Assembly (NCBI GenBank): GCA_900553835.1
Contig: USFF01000005.1
Coordinates: 1-56,877 of the forward strand
Source: an uncultured Mycoplasmatota bacterium
GTDB taxonomy: Bacteria; Bacillota_I; Bacilli_A; RF39; UBA660
Reading direction: 5' to 3'
DNA length: 56,877 nucleotides
This document shows, one piece after another, positions 8,240-16,172 of the stretch. The translations under genes were made by a program, and so were the position numbers. Positions within the stretch are counted from its first letter, which is position 1. The number at the start of each line of letters is the position of its first letter. A model generated the notes under the pieces. It was not told the origin of the DNA. It did no database searches and saw only the letters and a list, made by a program, of their open reading frames with translations.

Positions 8240-8553
8240 TATTTAGCCTCCTTTGTAATTAATTTTTTAATTAAACTTTTATATATTATGTAGATACATG
8301 CTACTGCTAAAACAATTAGGAATATTCCAAAAGGTACCGAGTCTTTATCTTTTATAAATGTAATTCCAACATATGTAAGCATTATAGAACTAACTAAATA
8401 GAATAACGTTACACATCCTAAAAGAAAATATCTAACAAATTTATTTTTACTTTTATTTAGTATAACTTCTATTATATCAAGTGCACTAAAAAGCATGATA
8501 AATCCTAGCAGTTCAATAATAAAGTCAAAGTTTTCATTTAAATTAATATTCAT
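8239..8553 (-). CDS. Small three-helix membrane protein, unknown
   Basis: 104 residues with three hydrophobic helices (about 11-32, 42-68 and 74-96) separated by Lys-rich loops (NKSKNKFVR, KDKDSVP) and a basic tail. No recognisable catalytic motif. It sits between rpsU and yqeY with almost no spacing, so it is co-expressed with them. Confidence 0.75.
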   Translation of the reverse strand: MNINLNENFDFIIELLGFIMLFSALDIIEVILNKSKNKFVRYFLLGCVTLFYLVSSIMLTYVGITFIKDKDSVPFGIFLIVLAVACIYIIYKSLIKKLITKEAK

Positions 8554-8561
8554 AAATACTC

Positions 8562-8756
8562 CTAGTTATTATGTTTTTTATTATTTCTTCTAGCATTTTT
8601 AATTGCTTCTTTTTTAGCTTCTCTTCTTACAACGCCTGGTTTAGAATATTCTTTCTTTTTCTTTACTTCAGAAGGGACTCCACTTCTTTGAACCTTAATT
8701 TTAAATTTCTTTAAAGCATATTCAATGTTTCCATTCTTAACTTCAACTCTTGTCAT
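8562..8756 (-). CDS. rpsU: Ribosomal protein S21
   Basis: Small-subunit protein needed for initiation. 64 residues, highly basic, with the family core TRVEVKNGNIEYALKKFK, the RSGVPSEVKKKKEY segment and an Arg/Lys-rich tail. First gene of the unit with its own consensus promoter and a purine-rich ribosome site. Confidence 0.95.
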   Translation of the reverse strand: MTRVEVKNGNIEYALKKFKIKVQRSGVPSEVKKKKEYSKPGVVRREAKKEAIKNARRNNKKHNN

Positions 8757-8786
8757 TTCCTTTCCCTCCCTTCATCACTATATGTG

Positions 8787-8815
8787 ATTATACCACTTAA
8801 ATAACTAGATTTCAA
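8787..8815 (-). promoter_or_regulatory. Promoter of rpsU
   Basis: TTGAAA (8815-8810), 17-bp spacer, TATAAT (8792-8787), then a short leader to the rpsU ATG at 8756. Confidence 0.8.
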
Positions 8816-8884
8816 GAAAATTGTAAGTATTTGTCGAATGTGTATTTAATAAAATACTTTTTCTATTACATCACTTTCCAAATC

Positions 8885-8916
8885 AAAAATAAAACTCTAC
8901 CAAAATTGGTAAAGTT
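8885..8916 (-). terminator. Terminator of the ABC exporter operon
   Basis: Nine-bp stem with one G-U pair (arms 8916-8908 and 8901-8893, AACTTTACC/GGTAGAGTT) then a T-rich tail on the minus strand. Confidence 0.75.
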
Positions 8917-8922
8917 ACTCTA

Positions 8923-8966
8923 CATTTTCGGCTAGGATCATTTATTAGTCGCACCACCTAGAAATG
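8923..8966 (-). other. GC-richer hairpin in the 3' region of the ABC operon
   Basis: The 259-base gap 8757-9015 holds the rpsU promoter, a terminator and this structure. CATTT+CTAGG (8966-8957) pairs with CCTAG (8936-8932) and, after a CCGA bulge, AAATG (8927-8923). The loop contains GGTGGTGCGAC. It is richer in G+C than its surroundings. No open frame and no known RNA family recognised. Confidence 0.35.
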
Positions 8967-9015
8967 TCTAAAATAATTAGAAGCATTTTATTGGATTCAT
9001 GTTTAACAAAATACC

Positions 9016-9729
9016 CTATAAATCTATTTTAAGTTTAAGGTAAACTCTGTAAAGCAAGTAAATTATTATATAGAATAATGATATATAAAGTATAGTATAT
9101 GATACTTCTAAAATAAAGTTAGAATAAGTTACACCTATAAAGTAATAACTAGGATCAAAACTAAATTTATTTATAGTTATGTTTACTGGGGATATAACTA
9201 TATATAGAATTAGCAAGAAGTATAAATAATTTAATCTTTTTGAAATTAAACTAAATATAAATAATAGTACATTTAATAAATTAATTAAAATTATATTTTT
9301 AAGTACAAAGAAAGTTAAATATACTATCATACTTACATTATAAACTTCATGATTAACTATTTCTTTATTTAAATTACTTACCAAGAAAATAATAAAAGGC
9401 ACTAGATAAGCAAGTAAAAGATTTAGTGTATTTAGTAAAATAATCTTTTTAATACACTTTTTAATAAAAGTTTTTCTATTATTAAGTCTTAATATATAAT
9501 TATAATTATTTTTAATTTCAGTAATAGTTTTAATAGTTATTCCCATTGTTATAAGAAGTATTGATGCTATACTAAAAGGGTTAGTTATACATTCAAAGTA
9601 ATTAATAAATATATTATTAGAAGAAGTACTTGTAATATTAAAAAGTACACTTGTACTTCCTAAAATAATAGTAAGTATAGTAAAAAATATGTAAGTTTTG
9701 TTTTTTAACATATATAAGTTATTTTTCAT
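9016..9729 (-). CDS. ABC exporter membrane subunit
   Basis: 237 residues with about six hydrophobic helices (from 13-30, 35-62, 88-115, 130-165 and 175-232) and Lys/Asn-rich loops. No sequence motif is recognised. It overlaps the upstream ATPase gene by 11 bases and resembles the permease half of ABC-2 type exporters by topology and context. Substrate unknown. Such membrane-ATPase-membrane triplets often export peptides or confer immunity, but nothing here proves it. Confidence 0.7.
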   Translation of the reverse strand: MKNNLYMLKNKTYIFFTILTIILGSTSVLFNITSTSSNNIFINYFECITNPFSIASILLITMGITIKTITEIKNNYNYILRLNNRKTFIKKCIKKIILLNTLNLLLAYLVPFIIFLVSNLNKEIVNHEVYNVSMIVYLTFFVLKNIILINLLNVLLFIFSLISKRLNYLYFLLILYIVISPVNITINKFSFDPSYYFIGVTYSNFILEVSYTILYISLFYIIIYLLYRVYLKLKIDL

Positions 9730-10348
9730 CTATTACTTTTCCTTCTGTGAATTTAATTATTTTATCTACATTTAAATTAACTAAATCTTCTTTATAGTGT
9801 GTACTTATTAAAATTATTTTATCTTTCTTAATACTATTTATATACTCACATATTTTTTTAACCGTTTCTTCTTCTAAAGCGTTAAAAGGTTCATCAAGTA
9901 ATATTATTTCTGTTTCTTCTACAAATGTAGCCGCTAGGGCTAGCTTTTGTTTCATACCTTCTGAAAATTTAGAATATATTTTTTTGTTATTTTCTAAATT
10001 AACAACGTCAAGAGTTTTTTCTATTTCTTTATCCCCTACTTTATGTTGGATGTTTGTTAGTACTTTTAAATTATCAAAAGCATTCAAATCGTTAAAAAAC
10101 TGTGGTTTTCCTATAAATGCGCGCATACTAGGTGGGAATTTATCATTACTACTATAGTTTACTTTGTCAAAAAGCACTTCTCCGCTTGTGGGATAATATA
10201 GTCCGGCTAGTACTTTAAAAAATACACTTTTACCACTACCATTTTTACCTGTTATACCATAAATATTTCCTTTTTCAAATTTTAAATTAACATTATCAAA
10301 AACTATATTTCCTTTAAATTCTTTTTTTAAATTAATTACTTCTATCAT
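9719..10348 (-). CDS. ABC transporter ATP-binding protein
   Basis: Nucleotide-binding subunit, 209 residues, short form. Walker A is GKNGSGKS (about 35), the Q-loop is in IGKPQFFND, the signature is degenerate (KFSEGMKQKLALAATF instead of LSGGQ), Walker B is IILLDEPFNAL, and the switch His is in STHYKEDL. The FSEGM signature is typical of ABC-2 exporters. It lies between two membrane genes with overlapping ends, so one complex is expected. Confidence 0.9.
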   Translation of the reverse strand: MIEVINLKKEFKGNIVFDNVNLKFEKGNIYGITGKNGSGKSVFFKVLAGLYYPTSGEVLFDKVNYSSNDKFPPSMRAFIGKPQFFNDLNAFDNLKVLTNIQHKVGDKEIEKTLDVVNLENNKKIYSKFSEGMKQKLALAATFVEETEIILLDEPFNALEEETVKKICEYINSIKKDKIILISTHYKEDLVNLNVDKIIKFTEGKVIDEK

Positions 10349-11232
10349 AAGTTTTCTCCTTCCATGGTAGTTATTACTTTTTCTTTATTTTTAAAGATTA
10401 TATATAAAGCTACTAAAGATAAAATTACTAGCACTATTTTAATAACAGTCATAGTTATTAGCTTAGGATTATTTATATCAGAAAGACTAATTAATTCAAG
10501 CATATTAATGTCACTTATTTTTATAGAGTTATAATAAAATTTAAATGAACCAACTAATAGTATAGTTATTATATAAAACGCGGAAGTTTTTACAAATGAT
10601 ATAATATTATTTTTACTTCCTAAACTAAAGATAAATGATATGTTTATTAAAAAGATACTTTGTAGTAATGGGTTTATTAAATAAAGTAATATAAATCTTA
10701 TATTTATAAATGATAAATCAAATAAATTAGTAATCATGATGGTATTTATTATTAGTAATAAGATAAATAATATTGGGTATATAATATAATGTAAGTTATA
10801 TGAATATATTTTCTTTATGTATTTGTTGTAAGATATTCTATTTAAATAGTTTTTTATAGTTAAACTACTAAAATAATATGTAGTTATAAATGTCCAAGAG
10901 AATATTAGTAGAAAATATATTATAAATGTATAAACTGATACTTCTGTACTTGTAAGTTCTAAAAATGTTTCATTATTATTTTTTATTAAATTGTAGTTGT
11001 TTTTAATAATTTTACATTCTTTAGAATTATTATTTTTACAAAAGTTATACTCTTCTCTTTCTTTAATAATATTTTTACATATTTGGCTACTTACATTTAA
11101 ACAATTATTATAACTTTCTTCTTTATTTTTTAATAATTCGTTTTTATAATTTTTATATTCTAAAAAATTAAATATAAAAATTAATAATATAAAAGTTAAA
11201 ACTATACTAAAGATTACCTTACTATATTTCAT
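10345..11232 (-). CDS. ABC exporter membrane subunit with extracytoplasmic loop
   Basis: 295 residues. One N-terminal helix (6-25) is followed by a polar loop of about 75 residues with five cysteines (CLNVSSQICKN, FCKNNNSKECK), then about five helices from residue 100. This topology is common in ABC-2 permeases, with the loop outside the cell. The paired cysteines may form disulfides. First gene of the operon; starts behind GAGGT downstream of a consensus promoter. Confidence 0.7.
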   Translation of the reverse strand: MKYSKVIFSIVLTFILLIFIFNFLEYKNYKNELLKNKEESYNNCLNVSSQICKNIIKEREEYNFCKNNNSKECKIIKNNYNLIKNNNETFLELTSTEVSVYTFIIYFLLIFSWTFITTYYFSSLTIKNYLNRISYNKYIKKIYSYNLHYIIYPILFILLLIINTIMITNLFDLSFINIRFILLYLINPLLQSIFLINISFIFSLGSKNNIISFVKTSAFYIITILLVGSFKFYYNSIKISDINMLELISLSDINNPKLITMTVIKIVLVILSLVALYIIFKNKEKVITTMEGENL

Positions 11233-11237
11233 ATGTT

Positions 11238-11343
11238 ACCTCAATTTAATTATACTTTAATATGAAAGGTATGTCAAAAAAAATGTCCAATATTATTAGT
11301 AAATAGATTTTTTTTACTAATTATAGTATAATTAAATTGAGGT
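11238..11343. promoter_or_regulatory. Divergent promoters with a 17-bp inverted repeat
   Basis: Minus: TTGACA (11277-11272), 17-bp spacer, TATAAT (11254-11249), serving the ABC operon. Plus: TATAAT at 11327-11332 serving recU, with a weak -35. The -10 plus ribosome-site blocks are a perfect inverted repeat (TATAATTAAATTGAGGT at 11327-11343 and its complement at 11238-11254). Confidence 0.75.
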
Positions 11344-11349
11344 GTAAAA

Positions 11350-11913
11350 GTGATAAAATTTAAAAAAAATGCTGGATATGCTAATCGTGGTATGTTTCTA
11401 GAGAATTTAATCAATAATACTAATACATACTACTTAAGTAAAGATATAGCAGTTATATATAAGAAACCTACACCTATAAAGGTACTTAATATATCTTATA
11501 GAACTGAGAAAACCACGCTTATTGATAAAGCTGTTTTTAGTGAAACAAGTACACTTGACTATAATGGTATATATAAAGGAAAGTATATTGAGTTTGATGC
11601 TAAGGAGTGTAAGAGTAAAACATCTTTTCCTCTTTCTAATATAAAAGAGCATCAAATTAACCATATTAGGAATATTATTAATCATGGAGGAATAGTATTC
11701 TTAATTATATTTATGAATAATAAGTTTTATTTATTTAAAGGAGATACACTTTTAGATTTTATAAATAGTACTGATAGAAAAAGTATTCCATTTGAAGTGA
11801 TAGAAAGTAAAGGATATGTTATTAAAGAAGGATATATGCCTAGAATAGATTATATTAAAATAATAGATGAAGTATATTTAAAGGAGGAGAAAAATGAAAT
11901 CTCTAAAAAGTAA
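11350..11913 (+). CDS. recU: Holliday junction resolvase RecU
   Basis: Homodimeric nuclease that resolves junctions moved by RuvAB in Firmicutes. Motifs: NRGMFLENLIN at the N-terminus, the active-site segment YKGKYIEFDAKECKSKTSFPLSNIKEHQ (Glu-Asp-Lys pattern), then HGGIVFLIIFM. 187 residues, near normal. Starts with GTG behind GAGGTG. Its 3' end overlaps pbp1A by 20 bases; the recU-ponA pairing is conserved in Bacillus. Confidence 0.93.
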   Translation: MIKFKKNAGYANRGMFLENLINNTNTYYLSKDIAVIYKKPTPIKVLNISYRTEKTTLIDKAVFSETSTLDYNGIYKGKYIEFDAKECKSKTSFPLSNIKEHQINHIRNIINHGGIVFLIIFMNNKFYLFKGDTLLDFINSTDRKSIPFEVIESKGYVIKEGYMPRIDYIKIIDEVYLKEEKNEISKK

Positions 11914-14740
11914 AATTAAATTTAATGAAATAAGGAATAAAAAAGAAAAATTAAAAGCAAAATTTAAAAAGAAGGATAAAAGTACTACTCCTAAAGAAAA
12001 GAAACCTAAAAACAAAGCTAGACTTTGGTATAGAATTTTAATTGTTGTTACAGGACTTGGAATTGGAGTTTTTGGAATTATGTTTGTATTTGCACTTTAT
12101 ATTGTTATAAGTGCGCCTGACTTTAATGAAGATGATTTGTTTAATAAAGACTCAACTGTTATTTTTAAAGCTAATGGTGAGGTATTAACTACACTTGGAA
12201 TGAATGCAGGAGATGGAAATGTTGAGAAGAGAACTAAACTTACATATGATGAACTTCCTGAAGTACTAATTGATGCAGTTGTTGCAACTGAAGACTCTAG
12301 GTTCTTCCAACATAACGGTGTTGACTTAGCTAGGTTTATAAAAGCAAGTTTAGGACAACTACTTGGTAATTCTGGTGCAGGTGGTGCTTCTACTTTAACA
12401 ATGCAAGTTAGTAAAAATGCACTTACAGATACTACATCTAGTGGTATTAAAGGTATTATTAGAAAGTTTACAGATGTTTATTTATCTGTGTTTAAAATAG
12501 AAAAACAATATACTAAACAAGATATTATAGAACTTTACTTAAATAGTGAATTTTTAGGAAATCAATCATTTGGTGTTGAACAAGCAAGTCAAGTTTACTT
12601 TGGTAAAAGTGCAAGTAATTTAAGCCTAACTGAAGCTGCTTTAATTGCTGGGTTATTCCAAGCTCCAAGTGCATATGATCCTTATGTTTATCCTGAAAAA
12701 GCAACTGCCAGAAGAAATCAAGTGTTAAATTTAATGGTAAGACATGGTTATATTACTAAAGAGGAAGCACAAATAGCCAAAGATATTCCAGTAAAAAGTT
12801 TACTTACTGAAAGAAAAAGTCATTTAAATATTTATCAAGGTTATGTAGATACAGTTATTGAAGAAGTAATGGATAAATATGATGTTAATCCATATAAGGT
12901 TCCAATGGAAATTTATACATATTTTGAAAGTGAAAAACAAGATGTAATAAATAGTATATATAATGGTAGTAGTGGTTATAAATTTAAGGATGATGCTATT
13001 CAACTAGCTGTTGCAGTAGTAGATAATAAAACTGGTGCTTTAATAGCTGTTGGAGCTAGAAGAAATGACAAAGGAGAACTAGGATATAATTATGCTACTA
13101 TGATTAATAGACACCCTGGTTCAACTATTAAACCTATACTTGATTATGGTCCAGCATTTGAATATTTAAACTGGTCTACTTATACCCCACTTTTTGATGA
13201 AGAAGTAAGTTATTCTAAAGGTGGTACTATTAAGAACTGGAATAATAAATATGAAGGTTTAGTTACAACAAAAAGAGCTTTATCAGCATCAATGAATACA
13301 GCTGCTCTTCAAGCATTTCAAGCTACTAGCAATGAACAAAAATGGAATTTTGCAACTAGTCTTGGAATTACACCAGGTAACGCTGGAGGTATAATACACG
13401 AATCTGCTTCTATTGGTGCTTTTGAAGGAGTTAATCCTAAAAAACTAGCAGGAGCCTACAGTGCTATTGCAAATGGTGGATATTATACTGAACCACATGC
13501 TGTTAAAGGTATTAAATATAAAGAAAGTGGAAATACTGAAGAAAAGAAATATACAAGAGAAAGAGTTATGAAAGAAACAACTGCTTATATGCTTACTGAT
13601 ATTTTATTTGATGTTACTACATCTAAAGCTCATGTAAGTGGAACACAAGTTGCTTCTAAAACTGGTACAAGTAGTTATGACACAGACTTTTTAAAAAGAT
13701 TGGGTTTATCTAATAACGTTATTCAAGACTCTTGGGTTGCTACTTATAACCCTGACTATACTATAGCATTTTGGTATGGATATGATGAACTTACTAAAGA
13801 AATGGTAGAAAAGAAACAATACAATTTAATGAGTAATGCTACTACTAACAGAAATAAGATACACGGAATTTTAGCTAAAGGCATTTTTAATACAGGAAGT
13901 AAGTTTACTGTACCAAAAGGACTTAATCAAATAGAAGTTGAACTTGAAACTATACCTGCTAGATTAGCAAGCGAGAATACTCCTGAAGATTTAAAAGGTA
14001 AATTCTATTTTATAGCTGGTACAGAACCAACTGAAGTAAGTACTAGATTTACTACACTAGATAATCCTACAAATGTAAAGGTAGTTGAAACAGGATCAAG
14101 TGCGAATGTTTCATGGTCTAGTCCTGGTACTCCTAGTGCAGTTGATATTAATTATTTAACTAATTATTTTACAGCCAACTTTAAAGACTGGGCTGAAAAG
14201 AATTTAAATAAGAGACTTACTTATAATACACAAAATATTGGAACATATGGTTTTGATATATATTTAAGAAGTGGGGCTAATCTAACGTATGTTGGAAGAA
14301 CTAATGAAAACTCTTATACCATTAAGAATACAAGTAATTATGACTCTGTTGTAGTTAAAGCATCTTATTCAATTTATAAGGGAAATCAAAGTACAGGAGT
14401 AGCAGCTGAGTTAACTGGCTCTACTACAAGCTTTTCAGTAGAACTTGAAGCTATAGAAATGCCAAGTGGTGAATATATAGTTCATCCTACTTATAAACTT
14501 AACGATACTGTTGGAGATCTAGGACTTAGTACAATTAAATTCTTAATAAATAATTTAGATGTTACTAAAACTATACCTAGTTCAGATATGAAATATGAAA
14601 TTAGTGATTGTACAAATGCTTGTACTAAAGTAGATAAAATTGATACTTCTAAAGTAAGTGAATACGAAATTAAATATATAGTTAATTATTTAGGTACACC
14701 TTATACAGAGATTAGATATGTACATGTAAAAAACGGTTAA
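11894..14740 (+). CDS. pbpA: Class A penicillin-binding protein 1A
   Basis: Bifunctional peptidoglycan polymerase and cross-linker. A basic cytoplasmic tail (1-48) and one transmembrane helix (50-75) are followed by the glycosyltransferase domain (ATEDSRFFQHNGVD, GGASTLTMQVSKN, QDIIELYLNSEFLG) and the transpeptidase domain with active-site STIK, SMN and KTGTS. The last 230 residues hold a fibronectin-III-like segment (NPTNVKVVETGSSANVSWSS) and an Ig-like tail. 948 residues. The ribosome site AAGGAGGAG lies inside recU. The gene symbol follows family use and could equally be ponA. Confidence 0.95.
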   Translation: MKSLKSKIKFNEIRNKKEKLKAKFKKKDKSTTPKEKKPKNKARLWYRILIVVTGLGIGVFGIMFVFALYIVISAPDFNEDDLFNKDSTVIFKANGEVLTTLGMNAGDGNVEKRTKLTYDELPEVLIDAVVATEDSRFFQHNGVDLARFIKASLGQLLGNSGAGGASTLTMQVSKNALTDTTSSGIKGIIRKFTDVYLSVFKIEKQYTKQDIIELYLNSEFLGNQSFGVEQASQVYFGKSASNLSLTEAALIAGLFQAPSAYDPYVYPEKATARRNQVLNLMVRHGYITKEEAQIAKDIPVKSLLTERKSHLNIYQGYVDTVIEEVMDKYDVNPYKVPMEIYTYFESEKQDVINSIYNGSSGYKFKDDAIQLAVAVVDNKTGALIAVGARRNDKGELGYNYATMINRHPGSTIKPILDYGPAFEYLNWSTYTPLFDEEVSYSKGGTIKNWNNKYEGLVTTKRALSASMNTAALQAFQATSNEQKWNFATSLGITPGNAGGIIHESASIGAFEGVNPKKLAGAYSAIANGGYYTEPHAVKGIKYKESGNTEEKKYTRERVMKETTAYMLTDILFDVTTSKAHVSGTQVASKTGTSSYDTDFLKRLGLSNNVIQDSWVATYNPDYTIAFWYGYDELTKEMVEKKQYNLMSNATTNRNKIHGILAKGIFNTGSKFTVPKGLNQIEVELETIPARLASENTPEDLKGKFYFIAGTEPTEVSTRFTTLDNPTNVKVVETGSSANVSWSSPGTPSAVDINYLTNYFTANFKDWAEKNLNKRLTYNTQNIGTYGFDIYLRSGANLTYVGRTNENSYTIKNTSNYDSVVVKASYSIYKGNQSTGVAAELTGSTTSFSVELEAIEMPSGEYIVHPTYKLNDTVGDLGLSTIKFLINNLDVTKTIPSSDMKYEISDCTNACTKVDKIDTSKVSEYEIKYIVNYLGTPYTEIRYVHVKNG

Positions 14741-14762
14741 TTTAAACCGTTTTTATTTTGAT
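14730..14762. terminator. Bidirectional terminator after pbp1A
   Basis: AAAAACGGTT/AACCGTTTTT stem around the pbp1A stop, T-rich on both sides. The convergent lipoprotein gene ends in its right arm. Confidence 0.8.
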
Positions 14763-15736
14763 ATAGCTACTGTAGCAGTACTACTTGCTATTTGTAATAA
14801 TTCATCACTAGTAAGACTTTCACCAATAATATAATATTCCTTACCATTACTACTCCAGTTTAAACTAGTTGGAGTTAATATACCTAAAACATTACCATAC
14901 TGAACAACATCTCCACTTACTAAGGTTGTTTCATGTTCTTCACTTCTACCACTTGCTTCTTCTATCATTATGAAAGGTTTAACTCCAGTATAAGTAAGTA
15001 TAACTCTTTCTTTGTCTTCATTAGTTATTACTTCTTCTCCACTGTATTTAGTACCACTTGGTAAGTACATTGGATAAACTACATTATCTAAAGTCTTACT
15101 AACGTTTTCATCAGTCTTTACTTCTTTAACACTATTATTTAAATTAAAGTATTCTTTATCATATTTAGTTTTTATATCTATTTTAGTAATAACCATCTTA
15201 ATAGCTTCTACACCACTTTTATTCTTAACTACTACTTTATTAGGTAAGTAATCATTACCTAAAGTAATTTCTTCCTCTTTAAGTTCAGTGTTATTAGGAT
15301 AATTTACTTTACTAACTATAGTAAATTTATTATCTTTATTTATTACACTTCTTTCACTATCATTATTAACATCTTTTAGAAGTGTTTCTAATATATAAGT
15401 TTGACTACTATTAGTAGGCCATTCACTTTGGAACTTAAAGCTTTTATTAATACTAGGTGTTACTACATAAACACCTTCATCATTTTTAAGAATTATTTGT
15501 TCATGATTATTTTCCTTATTAACTAAACTTACTTTATAATAATTTCCTTTCTTAAATGTAACATCTACATTATAATTATACTTATCTTCATTATTTGTTA
15601 TTTCCATTTCTCCAATTAAATGATAATTATCTAAAGAATTTACTTTCTTTTCAAATTCTTTTACTACATTCTCATCATTTTTACCACAACCAACTAACAT
15701 AAATAATGAAAATAATACTACTAAAAACTTTTTCAA
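14753..15736 (-). CDS. LolA-fold lipoprotein (YdcC/GerS-like)
   Basis: Signal peptide MKKFLVVLFSLFMLVGC with lipidated Cys17. The mature part opens VKEFEKKVNSLDNYHLIGEMEI and continues through beta-rich repeats, the pattern of LolA-fold lipoproteins such as B. subtilis YdcC and the clostridial germination protein GerS. Residues 205-320 form a second domain resembling DUF4367 (YPMYLPSGTKYSGEE ... VQYGNVLGILTPTSLNWSSNGKEYYIIGESLTSDELLQIASS). Located outside the membrane; partner unknown. Confidence 0.7.
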   Translation of the reverse strand: MKKFLVVLFSLFMLVGCGKNDENVVKEFEKKVNSLDNYHLIGEMEITNNEDKYNYNVDVTFKKGNYYKVSLVNKENNHEQIILKNDEGVYVVTPSINKSFKFQSEWPTNSSQTYILETLLKDVNNDSERSVINKDNKFTIVSKVNYPNNTELKEEEITLGNDYLPNKVVVKNKSGVEAIKMVITKIDIKTKYDKEYFNLNNSVKEVKTDENVSKTLDNVVYPMYLPSGTKYSGEEVITNEDKERVILTYTGVKPFIMIEEASGRSEEHETTLVSGDVVQYGNVLGILTPTSLNWSSNGKEYYIIGESLTSDELLQIASSTATVAISK

Positions 15737-15841
15737 AATAACCCTCCTTTAATTATTTACATTAAATTATATTTAATTCTTAACTCTTTATGTATAAAAT
15801 AAATCAAAATGATTAAACTAATAACATAAGGAGGTACTAAA

Positions 15842-16051
15842 GTGCAAAGTTTACAAAAAATAGCATTAGCCTTAACAATAATAGGTGCATTAAACTGGGG
15901 ACTTGTTGGTTTATTTAATTTTAACTTAGTAGAAGCTATATTTGGTGTAGATGCTTTACTTACAAAAGTTATTTATTCTTTCGTAGGTTTAGCTGGTATT
16001 ATTAACATAGGTCTTTTGCTTACACCTTTTACAAGTAATAATACAAAATAA
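15842..16051 (+). CDS. DUF378 small membrane protein
   Basis: 69 residues with two transmembrane helices and the family signature ALTIIGALNWGLVGLFNFNLVEAIFG. The next helix is KVIYSFVGLAGIINIGLLL. Function of DUF378 is not known. GTG start behind AGGAGGT. Monocistronic between two convergent or divergent units. Confidence 0.9.
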   Translation: MQSLQKIALALTIIGALNWGLVGLFNFNLVEAIFGVDALLTKVIYSFVGLAGIINIGLLLTPFTSNNTK

Positions 16052-16082
16052 AAAGTATGAAAAATCAGTTTCATACTTTTTT
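16050..16082. terminator. Strong hairpin terminator after the DUF378 gene
   Basis: Thirteen-bp perfect stem AAAAAGTATGAAA/TTTCATACTTTTT (16050-16062, 16069-16081) with a six-base loop. Works on both strands, so it also ends the cdaA-cdaR transcript. Confidence 0.88.
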
Positions 16083-16122
16083 ATTATTTTTATATTTTTT
16101 TAACATATTATTTTGTTTTTCG

Positions 16123-16142
16123 AGTACTTTATATTGTACAAG
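16123..16142 (-). repeat. Isolated partial copy of the leader-peptide motif
   Basis: Twenty bases match 26851-26870 and 53331-53350 at 19 positions and keep the reading frame LVQYKVL. Here it is followed by CGAAAAAC instead of a G tract, and no start codon is in frame. It sits between the end of cdaR and the terminator at 16050. Origin unclear; probably a relic of the same element. Confidence 0.5.
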
Positions 16143-16172
16143 TATATTGAGCGTTTTATATTATGTCTGCTT

